Made by a program: the position numbers and the translations under genes. The notes below the pieces were generated by a model that was not told the DNA's origin, searched no databases, and worked only from the letters and a program-made list of their open reading frames with translations. This document shows positions 41,114 through 48,670 of a stretch of 64,000 bases of DNA, in pieces (the stretch's first letter is position 1; each line of letters begins with the position of its first letter). The stretch is from contig NZ_SPMX01000007.1 in NCBI RefSeq assembly GCF_012940005.1, positions 1-64,000 of the forward strand, in the 5' to 3' direction. Origin of the DNA: Candidatus Accumulibacter contiguus (lineage in GTDB: Bacteria > Pseudomonadota > Gammaproteobacteria > Burkholderiales > Rhodocyclaceae).

Positions 41114-42270
41114 GTCCAGCTCAGCAGCGGTGAGTCGAGCGCCTGCTCGCCATTGACGCGCAGGATGACACGGTAGTCCGGATCGGGAGCCAGCGCCTGC
41201 GTGTCGGTCACCGTGAACGTGAGCGTCGTCGCCGTGCCACCGGGCTGCGGCTCGAGCAGCAACTGCGCCTTGCCCTGCAGATAGAGTGCCGCATAGGTCG
41301 CGGCGGTGGCGCCACCGAGCTGGCTGCCGTGCACCAGGAAGGTGCCGGAAAGCCTGCCGAGCACCGGCGTCAGCGGCCCGGCGAGGTTGACCGAGGTGAC
41401 GCGCGGCAGCAGGTGGCCGGCCACCGCGTTGCTGCTCAACTGGTGACCGTCGGGCAGGGTGCGTGCGACGCAGACCGGGTAGCTGCCGGCGCTGATCGTG
41501 TCGGCCAACGGAATGGTCGCCGTGAGCGCACCATCGAGCGTACTGGTTGCTGGATAAGTCGACGCACCGACCAGAATCTGGTCGTAGCCTGCGAGTTCGC
41601 TGCCGCGCAACACGATCGGCTGGCCGGCGCTGAAGCGCTCGGGTTCGATCGCACGGACGCGCGCGCCCAGACTCGGCAGCACGCTCGCGCCTTCGTACGG
41701 TTGCGGCGGTGGCAGCGGCTTGCCGATGCTCCTGACCGGCAGCGCATAGTCCGGTGCCTCTGCAGTGGACGCCAGCATCACCGGGCGCACCTGGAATGCA
41801 GCTGCGACGCGGAATTTCTCGTCACTGCCCTGCATGATCCGCGAAAGCAGTTCCACATCGGCCTCGTCGAAGGTCAGGCGCAGCGGATCGGGGTTGCTGG
41901 CGAGCACGCTGTTGCTCGCGTCGGGCCGCACGCTGCTCAGCGCATTGAGGGCGAGCAGGCCACGACCGAGCAGCCGATGTGCGACGATCGAGTCGCTCTC
42001 GGGACCATCGAAGGCGGTCAGCAGGTAGTGCAGCACCAACCATACCGGTGGCGCCTGTCCGGCGTCGAGCGGGCGGTTGCGCAGGTTGGCGTCGATGCTG
42101 ATGCGGTAAAGGAAGAGGTTGAAGCTGCCACCGCCGCCGACCACTGCTGCCTTGCTGGCATCCTCGGGGCGGCCGACGGCCACCGCGTTGATGCCGGTCC
42201 TGGCCGCGAGCTGCACTTTCAGCAGTTCGCTGACGGCGCCGATTGCCTCGCTGCTGGCGGCGAGCGACAC
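41110..42270 (-). CDS. DUF4255 tail-terminator-type protein (Afp16-like) with C-terminal Ig-like part
   Basis: A 386-residue protein. Residues ~1-185 match DUF4255/Pvc16-N (NLFLYRISIDANLRNRP and PVWLVLHYLLTAFDGPESDSIVAHRLLGRGL). This domain caps the tube-sheath end in eCIS and fixes particle length. Residues ~205-386 have IPT/Ig-like beta sequence (RFSAGQPIVLRGSELAGYDQILVGAST; LSGTFLVHGSQLGG), an extension not needed for capping that may contact other particles or a surface. Confidence 0.85.
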   Translation of the reverse strand: MSLAASSEAIGAVSELLKVQLAARTGINAVAVGRPEDASKAAVVGGGGSFNLFLYRISIDANLRNRPLDAGQAPPVWLVLHYLLTAFDGPESDSIVAHRLLGRGLLALNALSSVRPDASNSVLASNPDPLRLTFDEADVELLSRIMQGSDEKFRVAAAFQVRPVMLASTAEAPDYALPVRSIGKPLPPPQPYEGASVLPSLGARVRAIEPERFSAGQPIVLRGSELAGYDQILVGASTYPATSTLDGALTATIPLADTISAGSYPVCVARTLPDGHQLSSNAVAGHLLPRVTSVNLAGPLTPVLGRLSGTFLVHGSQLGGATAATYAALYLQGKAQLLLEPQPGGTATTLTFTVTDTQALAPDPDYRVILRVNGEQALDSPLLSWT

Positions 42271-42273
42271 GGC

Positions 42274-43131
42274 TCAAGCCCAGCGCAGGTAGTGGCGCTG
42301 CAACGAAAAGCGCGGCGCCGGAATGGCTGCGAACGCCGGCTGCGGTACCGCTGCAGGCGCCGGTTCAGGGGTGCGTACTGCGAGCGCGATGGTGCCGATG
42401 CGGATTTCGTTGCGCGCAGCGGGAACGGGGTCGATGGCGGCAGCTGCCACGGCGCGCTGCTCCAGGCGAGTGACATCGACACGTGGCACCGGCATCGTGA
42501 CCGGCGTGGCCGGCTCGCTGCTGCTCATTACCCCGCGGCGCGCTGCCTCTGCCTCTATCGAGGCGAAGGGCATTCCCGGCGGCAACTGCACGCCGAGCTG
42601 CGCGAGCATCGATCCGGGATCGGGGGGGGTCGCTGCGTCGACCTGGAGGGGTTGCGGGTTCGCCGCGCCATCCGACGGGTGCTGCGCGACACGCTGCCGG
42701 GAAAGGAGCGACGGGGGCGACGACAGTGGTGCATCGATTCCCCTTGCCAGGGTCACGCCAGCCGGCGCGACCGCCAGCGAATCGTGCCGCAAGCTTGAGG
42801 TCGGCAAGCGCGCCGCCTCGGGAGAGGGCGTGCCGGCCATCGCCGGTGCAGACACGGGCGATGCAGACTCGGCGCGCTGCCGGGCTAGCAGGGTTGCTGG
42901 TGGCGGCGGCGGCAGGTGCGGAGCAGGTACGCCGCGGGCATCCTGCGCGACCGGTGGAAAGAGCGCTGCCGGTGCCGGGGCCATCGCCACGCGCGCTGCC
43001 GTCGTGTCGGCGTTCGGCGCCGGCACTTCGACCTGCTGTTCGAGCGGCTCGATCGCCTTCGCCTGCGGAGCGGGAGCGGTCCCGACACGCGCATCGATCT
43101 GTGCGGCAAGTCTCGCGAAATAGCCGCTCAT
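42274..43131 (-). CDS. Pro/Ala-rich eCIS protein with conserved C-terminal segment, unknown
   Basis: A 285-residue protein, largely disordered: residues ~20-260 are Pro/Ala-rich with no fold evident. It begins MSGYFARLAAQIDARVG (amphipathic helix) and ends with RFSLQRHYLRWA. Short structured ends joined by a long flexible linker suggest a tether or scaffold. Given the lack of a recognisable tape-measure gene, a length-related role is worth testing but is unsupported by motif. Four-nt overlap with the upstream gene and a 3-nt gap to the next. Confidence 0.7.
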   Translation of the reverse strand: MSGYFARLAAQIDARVGTAPAPQAKAIEPLEQQVEVPAPNADTTAARVAMAPAPAALFPPVAQDARGVPAPHLPPPPPATLLARQRAESASPVSAPAMAGTPSPEAARLPTSSLRHDSLAVAPAGVTLARGIDAPLSSPPSLLSRQRVAQHPSDGAANPQPLQVDAATPPDPGSMLAQLGVQLPPGMPFASIEAEAARRGVMSSSEPATPVTMPVPRVDVTRLEQRAVAAAAIDPVPAARNEIRIGTIALAVRTPEPAPAAVPQPAFAAIPAPRFSLQRHYLRWA

Positions 43132-43922
43132 GCCCAGCCCCGGGCAGCGATTTGCTGCAGGTAGTGCGCGCGACGCCAGCGCGGCAGCGCGAGAATTTCC
43201 GCTTCACTCCAGTGGAAGGCAGACGCGAGCTGCAGCACCTCGTCGAGCATTTTCGCTTGCGTGCCCGCGAAGCCTTCGAGCAGCAGTGCTTCGAGGTCGC
43301 AGGCGACAAGCTCGGCGTGGTCGCAGGCCGGGCAGCGGGTCTGTAACTGCAGGGCGGTGAGCGGATCGTGCGCGGCGAAGGCATCGTCGAGCGCACTCAG
43401 CCAGGCTGCCGGCGGGCGATGATCCGCGCCCACCGCTTGCCCGGCGACGCTTTCGATCAGCGATGCGGCGAGCGTCTCCTGCGCCAGCACACCGTCGCGC
43501 CGCCAGCGCTGCAGATCGTCAGCGCAGGGCAGGCGCAACGACACCTCGGTACCGTCGTCATCACACCAGGTGAAGTGCGGTGCTGCCGGGTCGCCGGCGA
43601 AGGCGCGCAGATCCAGGTCGAGGGCCATGGCTTCGCCACACGCGCTGCAGGCCACCTGCAACCCGATGGTGGCGTCGCCCGCAGCCAGGCGCATCGCGAT
43701 CAGTGCCTGCAGACGCTGATTCAGGGTCCAGGTCCAGGGCTCGTCGATGCCGATGGCACGGCCCTGCGGGTCGGACACACAACTCACCAGCAAGGCAGTC
43801 ACGGCGCTCGCCCGGTCGACGGCGGCGAAGGCGATGTCGAGGTCGCTGGCTGCGCTGCCGAAGGCTCGCGCGCAGCAGCGCTGTGCGGCAGGCGCCGTAA
43901 ACGTGGCCTTGGGCTCGTTCAT
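43128..43922 (-). CDS. CxxC-containing protein, T4 baseplate-chaperone (gp26/gp51)-like, tentative
   Basis: A 264-residue protein. The start at 43922 (MNEPKATFTAPAA) is chosen because it lies just after the tube stop at 43951. Two CxxC pairs, CSACGEA (~residue 92) and CPACDHAE (~196), suggest a zinc ribbon. The C-terminal ILALPRWRRAHYLQQIAARG resembles the end of T4-type baseplate hub assembly proteins. It follows sheath and tube and would act in assembly rather than as a structural subunit. The family assignment is from local pattern only. Confidence 0.6.
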   Translation of the reverse strand: MNEPKATFTAPAAQRCCARAFGSAASDLDIAFAAVDRASAVTALLVSCVSDPQGRAIGIDEPWTWTLNQRLQALIAMRLAAGDATIGLQVACSACGEAMALDLDLRAFAGDPAAPHFTWCDDDGTEVSLRLPCADDLQRWRRDGVLAQETLAASLIESVAGQAVGADHRPPAAWLSALDDAFAAHDPLTALQLQTRCPACDHAELVACDLEALLLEGFAGTQAKMLDEVLQLASAFHWSEAEILALPRWRRAHYLQQIAARGWA

Positions 43923-43950
43923 GCCGCGGCTCCGTCCGCCCGACGCGACA

Positions 43951-44460
43951 TCAACCCGCCTCGTTCGGTTCGGGCGTGTCGACGTCACGCACCCAGCCTT
44001 CGAGTTCGATCTTGATGTGCTCGATGGCAACCGCGTTGGCGTTCGCATCGAGGTCGGGCAAGGTGACGAACTCGCTGACCCAGCAGCGATACAGGAAGTA
44101 GCGCAGCGCCACCTGACTCTTCTCGTTGAGCACCTCTAGCGTCAGGTCCTTCTTGTAGCCGGCCAGGTCCATCGCCGCATCGCCGGCATAACTCTGCACC
44201 GCATTCGCCCACTTCTCGAATTCGATGTCGTGGGTGATGCCGCGCTCCAGCGTGACGCCTTCGTAGCTGGAGCGGCCGGGCGACTTGTGGTCATAGCTGT
44301 TCTGCCCGCCGCTGCGGTGCTTGACGACTTCGGTGGTGCGCTTGAGCGAGCCGACCTTGGAGACGCCGAGGACCGTCTTGCCATCCCACAGCACACGGAA
44401 TTTGAAGTTCTTGTAGGGGTCGACGCGCGTGGCGTTGACAACGAATCCGGTATTGGCCAT
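43951..44460 (-). CDS. Inner tube protein (gp19/Hcp-like, Afp1/5-type)
   Basis: A 169-residue tube protein with the T4 gp19-type pattern: VDPYKNFKFRVLWDGKTVLGVSKVGSLKRTTEVVKHRSG, followed by YEGVTLERGITHDIEFEKWAN and a C-terminal IKIELEGWVRDVD. It stacks into the inner conduit through which cargo passes. Only one copy is found, directly after the sheath gene (21-nt gap), where afp/pvc have paralogues. Confidence 0.93.
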   Translation of the reverse strand: MANTGFVVNATRVDPYKNFKFRVLWDGKTVLGVSKVGSLKRTTEVVKHRSGGQNSYDHKSPGRSSYEGVTLERGITHDIEFEKWANAVQSYAGDAAMDLAGYKKDLTLEVLNEKSQVALRYFLYRCWVSEFVTLPDLDANANAVAIEHIKIELEGWVRDVDTPEPNEAG

Positions 44461-44481
44461 GACGTGGTTCTCCGCGCGGGG

Positions 44482-46464
44482 TTACAGATCGCCGGCGATC
44501 TGCTGGATACTGATGACGACGAACTCGGCGGGCTTCAGCGGCGCGAAGCCGACCTGGATGTTGACGATGCCCTTGTTGCGATCGTCCTGGTTGGTGGTTT
44601 CGCCGTCGCACTTGACGAAGTAGGCTTCCTTCGGGGTCGCGCCCTGAAAGGCGCCCTGGCGGAACAGAGAATTCATGTAGGCGCCGACATTGAGCCTGAT
44701 CTTGGCCCACAGTGGCTCGTCGTTGGGCTCGAACACCACCCATTTGGTGCCACGGAACAAGGACTCTTCGAGCATCAGCGCCAAGCGGCGGATCGGCACA
44801 TACTTCCATTCCGAGGCCATCTGGTCGGCGCCGACCAGCGTGCGTGCGCCCCAGGCCACGCCGCCATACACCGGAAAGGTGCGCAGGCAGTTGATGGCCA
44901 GCGGGTTGAGCACGCCATTCTCGGCGTCGGTGAGCTTGCTGTCGAGCTGCGCCACACCGCTGAGCACCGCCTCGATCCCGGCCGGTGCCTTCCAGACACC
45001 GCGCTGGCTGTCAGTGCGGGCGTAGATGCCGGCCATCGTGCCGCTGGCGGCAATCGAGCGCAGGCGAAAATCGTTGACCGGATCGGGAACCTGCGTGCGT
45101 GGGAAATACACGGCCGAGTTGCGGTGGCGCAAACCGGCAAACCGGTCCAGCCAGTCCTTGACCTCCTGCGTCTCGTCGATGCCCTTGGGCACGTCGATCA
45201 GCAGGAAAGCGCGCTTGAGTTCGCAGAAAGCGAGCGCTGCGCTGTAGATCGCGAGGGTATCCGTTTCGGCCACGCCGTCGGCCACCGCACGCGGGATGCA
45301 CAGGATGTTGAACAGGTCGACGCGGTCGAGCGCGTAAATGCCGGTGTTGAGCGCCGGGTTGCCGATCAGGTCGGTCGCGCCGGGCGCCGTGCCATCGCTG
45401 CCGGTCGTGCCGACGACCAGGGCGGCGATCACCGTCCCCGGAGCGCCCGCAGCGCCCGAACCCAGCGGGTATTGTTGTACATTGACCACGGCTGCGGCGT
45501 CGAAGCCGAGATCGGCGGCGGTCGTGTCGGCGCCACTGAAGTCGGTAATGGTCAACTGGTCGGTCGGAGAATAAGCCGTCGCGGTCTTGCTCGTCAGCAC
45601 GCGCAGACGATTCGTCCCCACCACTTCGACAGTCGCCCCGGCCAGCGGCGCCGGTACGCTCGTCGTGCCGGCGGAAACCGATGTGCGAATGGCCTGCTCG
45701 ATGTAGCCCCGCAATTGCGCGAGAGTACTCACCGTCTTCCCGCCTGCCGACCAGTTCTCGAGCGTCGCATCGCGCGTCGGCAGCGCGCCCAGGGTCAGCT
45801 TGAACTGCTTGCCGGAGAGAGCATTCAGAGCGGCCAGCTTCGCCGGGGTGATGGCCGCTCCGAGGGTGCCGCCAGCGGCAGGCCGCTTGCTTGAAGCCGC
45901 GGCGCTGCCGGCGCGCAGCTTGACCAGTTTCGAACTGTCGTTGACCACCTTGACCGCATACCGCGGCTGCGCCGTGTCCATGGTCAGGTTCAGGTAACGC
46001 TCGCTCGCCAGCGGCTTGGCGTTGGCCGCATTGCTGTCATAGCGGGTGATCGCGAGGTTGAAGGTGTGTTCCGGGTCGACGGTGGCGTAATCGACATCGA
46101 TGCGCACATGGTTGCCCCACAGCCCCGCGTTCGCGGCTTCGGCCAGCAACACCTCGTCAGGCGCAGGCAACATGTGCAGCGCTGCACCGGCCGCCGCTTC
46201 GCCGTTGGCGACCCGCACCACCAAGGCCGAGCTACCGCCGTTCAGGAAGTACTGCGCGATCGCATAGCTGGCCTCGCTGCGATCGTCCAGGCCGCCGTAG
46301 ATACGCTGAAAATCGGCCGTCCCGAAGATCTCGACGGCCTCGTCCGTCGGCCCTTCGCGGAAGAAATCGATGAACGCGGTAATCGAGGTGCCCACGCTGG
46401 TGATCGTGTGCACCCCGCTCGACACTTCCTGGATGTAGACGCCTGGATAAGTCACTTGCACCAT
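44482..46464 (-). CDS. Contractile sheath protein (Afp2-4-type)
   Basis: A 660-residue tail sheath protein. The N-terminus YPGVYIQEVSSGVHTITSVGTSITAFIDFFREGP and the early IAQYFLNGGSSALVVRVANG are classic. The C-terminal core includes ARTLVGADQMASEWKYVPIRRLALMLEESLFRGTKWVVFEPN and the tube-contacting end (KGIVNIQVGFAPLKPAEFVVISIQQIAGDL). It is longer than short sheaths (~350-480 residues) because of a central insertion (~180-320). Single copy. Strong ribosome site AGGAGG at 46470-46475 on the minus strand. Confidence 0.95.
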   Translation of the reverse strand: MVQVTYPGVYIQEVSSGVHTITSVGTSITAFIDFFREGPTDEAVEIFGTADFQRIYGGLDDRSEASYAIAQYFLNGGSSALVVRVANGEAAAGAALHMLPAPDEVLLAEAANAGLWGNHVRIDVDYATVDPEHTFNLAITRYDSNAANAKPLASERYLNLTMDTAQPRYAVKVVNDSSKLVKLRAGSAAASSKRPAAGGTLGAAITPAKLAALNALSGKQFKLTLGALPTRDATLENWSAGGKTVSTLAQLRGYIEQAIRTSVSAGTTSVPAPLAGATVEVVGTNRLRVLTSKTATAYSPTDQLTITDFSGADTTAADLGFDAAAVVNVQQYPLGSGAAGAPGTVIAALVVGTTGSDGTAPGATDLIGNPALNTGIYALDRVDLFNILCIPRAVADGVAETDTLAIYSAALAFCELKRAFLLIDVPKGIDETQEVKDWLDRFAGLRHRNSAVYFPRTQVPDPVNDFRLRSIAASGTMAGIYARTDSQRGVWKAPAGIEAVLSGVAQLDSKLTDAENGVLNPLAINCLRTFPVYGGVAWGARTLVGADQMASEWKYVPIRRLALMLEESLFRGTKWVVFEPNDEPLWAKIRLNVGAYMNSLFRQGAFQGATPKEAYFVKCDGETTNQDDRNKGIVNIQVGFAPLKPAEFVVISIQQIAGDL

Positions 46465-46611
46465 GTGTGCCTCCTAGAACATTCGGATACCCGGGCCGAG
46501 CGTCTGCAATCGACGCTTGGAACTGCCTGCCATGCCTTCTCTTTCGCCGTCGCCACCCACAGCAGCCAGGTCGCATTCATCATCATTCACCTTGGCGCTG
46601 CTTCGCTTCAG

Positions 46612-46866
46612 TCACCCATCCTCTCGTCTCTTGGCGTGCCCGGCAGCAAAGATGACACTACCGTCGGGCAGCCGAATCTCCGTCAGGCTCCCCTGCTCGG
46701 TCATTGCCGCCAACGCCGTCTCGACATCACGCAGGGAAACGTCGGCAAAGCGGCGTGGCAACCACCATTGCTGTACTCCAAGGGCGTTATCTGCCGCGTC
46801 CGGATGCGCGGCAAGGTAAGCCAGGATTGCCGTCTCCACAGTGACACCATTTCCCTTCCAGACCAT
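46612..46866 (-). CDS. Small first gene of the eCIS transcript, winged-helix-like, unknown
   Basis: An 84-residue protein beginning MVWKGNGVTVETAILAYLAAHPDAADNALGVQQWWLP, with pattern helix-helix-helix then LTEIRLPDGSVIFAAG, which would fit a small winged helix. It has GGGAGG 5 nt before the ATG and starts ~26 nt after the expected sigma-54 transcription start, so it is the first product of the eCIS transcript; the sheath follows after 147 bp. A regulatory or chaperone role is possible but not shown. Confidence 0.75.
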   Translation of the reverse strand: MVWKGNGVTVETAILAYLAAHPDAADNALGVQQWWLPRRFADVSLRDVETALAAMTEQGSLTEIRLPDGSVIFAAGHAKRREDG

Positions 46867-46902
46867 TCGCCTCCCGCATGCTCGAGAATGCTGACTTCAC
46901 AG

Positions 46903-46918
46903 AGCAAACTCTGTGCCA
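46903..46918 (-). promoter_or_regulatory. Sigma-54 (RpoN) promoter of the eCIS operon
   Basis: Reads TGGCACAGAGTTTGCT on the minus strand: a full match to the sigma-54 consensus TGGCAC-N5-TTGCW with invariant GG and GC at proper spacing. It lies 37 nt upstream of the first gene's start codon. The adjacent gene encodes a sigma-54 activator. Confidence 0.9.
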
Positions 46919-47013
46919 CCCATGGTCAGAGGTACTTTCTCTGTATGAATCAGTGACATTCCTTGCGGTAACGGAGGCTGTAGGGGGCGAAATCCGGGGT
47001 GCTTCCGACACAC

Positions 47014-47031
47014 TGGGTCAAATCTGACCCA
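47014..47031. promoter_or_regulatory. Palindrome, likely upstream activating sequence for the enhancer-binding protein
   Basis: Perfect inverted repeat TGGGTCA-AATC-TGACCCA, 96 bp upstream of the sigma-54 promoter, the usual range for activator sites. The neighbouring enhancer-binding protein has a Fis-type helix-turn-helix that binds such dyads. Only one copy is obvious. Confidence 0.7.
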
Positions 47032-47090
47032 CACCTGCGAACCCACCCTGAGCACCGCGGCCGATCGTCGCCGATGCCATGCCGGGGAAA

Positions 47091-48173
47091 TCAGGAACGA
47101 AGCTGATTTTCACCTGCGGGTTGGACGCTGAGCGCGGAGGTATTTTCGAGAGTGCCCTTGACCCAGCGGGAGGTCGCGTCCTCGGCGAAGCTGGATCGTG
47201 CGAGGCCGTATTTACGAACCAGCTTGTTGAGCCGGCTGCGGTCCTGACCGCAAAGGCGCGCTGCCAGACTGATGTTACCGGCTGTGGTGGCGAGTAGCTG
47301 GCTGAGATACGATCGTTCAAATCGAGCAATGGCGTCGGCTTTGGCCTGCCGGAAATCCGTGACCAGGCCGGGTTCGGCCACCGGCGCTGTGGTCGTGATG
47401 CGCAACGGTGCGGACGGAACATTCAGATACAGGGTCTCTCCCTCGTTGAGCAGCAGTTCCCGGTGCACCATGTTCTCCAGTTCACGCACATTGCCCGGCC
47501 AGTCATACCCGCGCAACTGCAACAGGCTTTGCGGGTCGACGGGAATCGCGGGCAGGCCATAGCGGCCGCGGTAGCGCGCCACAAAAGCCTCGGCAAGCAG
47601 AGCGGCGTCATCCCCACGCGCGCGCAGCGGCGGCATTTCGAGGACCAAGACCCGGAGACGAAACAACAGATCCTGCCGGTAGCTACCCTGACGGCTGAGT
47701 GCCGCCAGGTCAGTGTTGCTGGCGGCGATCACGCGGACATTGGCGCGACGGGATGCCGATCCGCCCACCGGCCGATACTCGAGATCCTGCAGAAAACGCA
47801 GTAGTGCGACCTGGGCATGCGCCCCCAGGGCTTCGATCTCGTCGAGGAACAGCGTCCCGCCTTCCGCCTGGGCCACCACCCCGCTGCGCGCCTCTCGGGC
47901 ATCGGTGAAAGCGCCCCTGACGTGCCCGAACAACTCGCTTTCGACCAGATTGTCGGGGATGGCGCCACAGTTGATCGGAACGAAAGGTGCGCTGCCGCGC
48001 GCCCCCGAATAGTGGATGGCACGCGCCGCCAGTTCCTTGCCAGTTCCGGTCTCGCCCTCGATGAGTACCGGCGCATCGCATCGGGAAAGCTTGGCGATGT
48101 ACTGCAGCACCTGGCGGAACACCGGGGATTCCCCTACAAAAATCGGGGCAGCATATCGATCTTCAAACCTCAT
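47091..48173 (-). CDS. Sigma-54-dependent enhancer-binding protein
   Basis: A 360-residue AAA+ activator. The start at 48173 (MRFEDRYAAP) has GGAGGAGCGAG upstream. Walker A is GETGTGKE (40-47), the sigma-54 contact loop is GAFTDA (87-92; the canonical form is GAFTGA), Walker B is GGTLFLDEIE, and the sensor region is NVRELENMVHRELLL. A Fis-type helix-turn-helix (GNISLAARLCGQDRSRLNKLVRKYG) lies near residue 315. There is no N-terminal receiver, GAF or PAS domain, so it may be controlled by level, a partner protein or be constitutive. It is transcribed towards the eCIS operon and probably activates it. Confidence 0.9.
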   Translation of the reverse strand: MRFEDRYAAPIFVGESPVFRQVLQYIAKLSRCDAPVLIEGETGTGKELAARAIHYSGARGSAPFVPINCGAIPDNLVESELFGHVRGAFTDAREARSGVVAQAEGGTLFLDEIEALGAHAQVALLRFLQDLEYRPVGGSASRRANVRVIAASNTDLAALSRQGSYRQDLLFRLRVLVLEMPPLRARGDDAALLAEAFVARYRGRYGLPAIPVDPQSLLQLRGYDWPGNVRELENMVHRELLLNEGETLYLNVPSAPLRITTTAPVAEPGLVTDFRQAKADAIARFERSYLSQLLATTAGNISLAARLCGQDRSRLNKLVRKYGLARSSFAEDATSRWVKGTLENTSALSVQPAGENQLRS

Positions 48174-48670
48174 CTCGCTCCTCCACTGGTCGCTCTTTCG
48201 GGCATTGTGGGACGCCGGTCGCCGTGTCCCTCGGACTGCCGACAAGACATCATAAGCGGGTCATCACCGCCAAGTCCAGTTTGAGGATCGGAGTACGAAT
48301 TAGTTGCGAAGATCCTCTGTTAATGAAGATTTTCGATGAGGTCTGAGTTGACCAGCCGCCGGATCGAAATGATCGGCCAAGTGAATCGCTCCCGTGGCGA
48401 AGAGGTGCTTGTTATCCGAATACAGCGCAGCGTCGCCAAAGACGAGCAAAACGGGGCGAACTTTGAGGGAAGGGCTTGCTTTTTTCCCTTGGCGTCCGCA
48501 AGATTTGGCACGACGAACACCAAACGGCGCCAATAGGGAATAGGGAATAGGGAAGACCTGAACCCGTCAGGTCAGTGGGCACATCTGGAACGTAAAATGG
48601 AAAATCTGAACCTGGCTCCTTTTTCTTTCCCCCCCTTTCCCCCCCTTTCCCATCTCGCAACCGACGTAGC
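48174..48670. other. Non-coding 0.5-kb gap upstream of the sigma-54 activator
   Basis: No supported gene. It should hold the promoters of the activator (minus) and of the M20 amidohydrolase (plus). Visible are a perfect palindrome GACCTGA-ACCCG-TCAGGTC (48555-48573) and a polypyrimidine tract of two CTTTCCCCCC-type units (48626-48655). Short open frames here have no recognisable product. Confidence 0.6.

Noticed and set aside
20290..46464. Contractile-tailed prophage
   Set aside because: There are no capsid, portal, terminase, integrase or lysis genes; DUF4255, Afp15-type ATPase, LysM and DUF4157 genes mark an eCIS.
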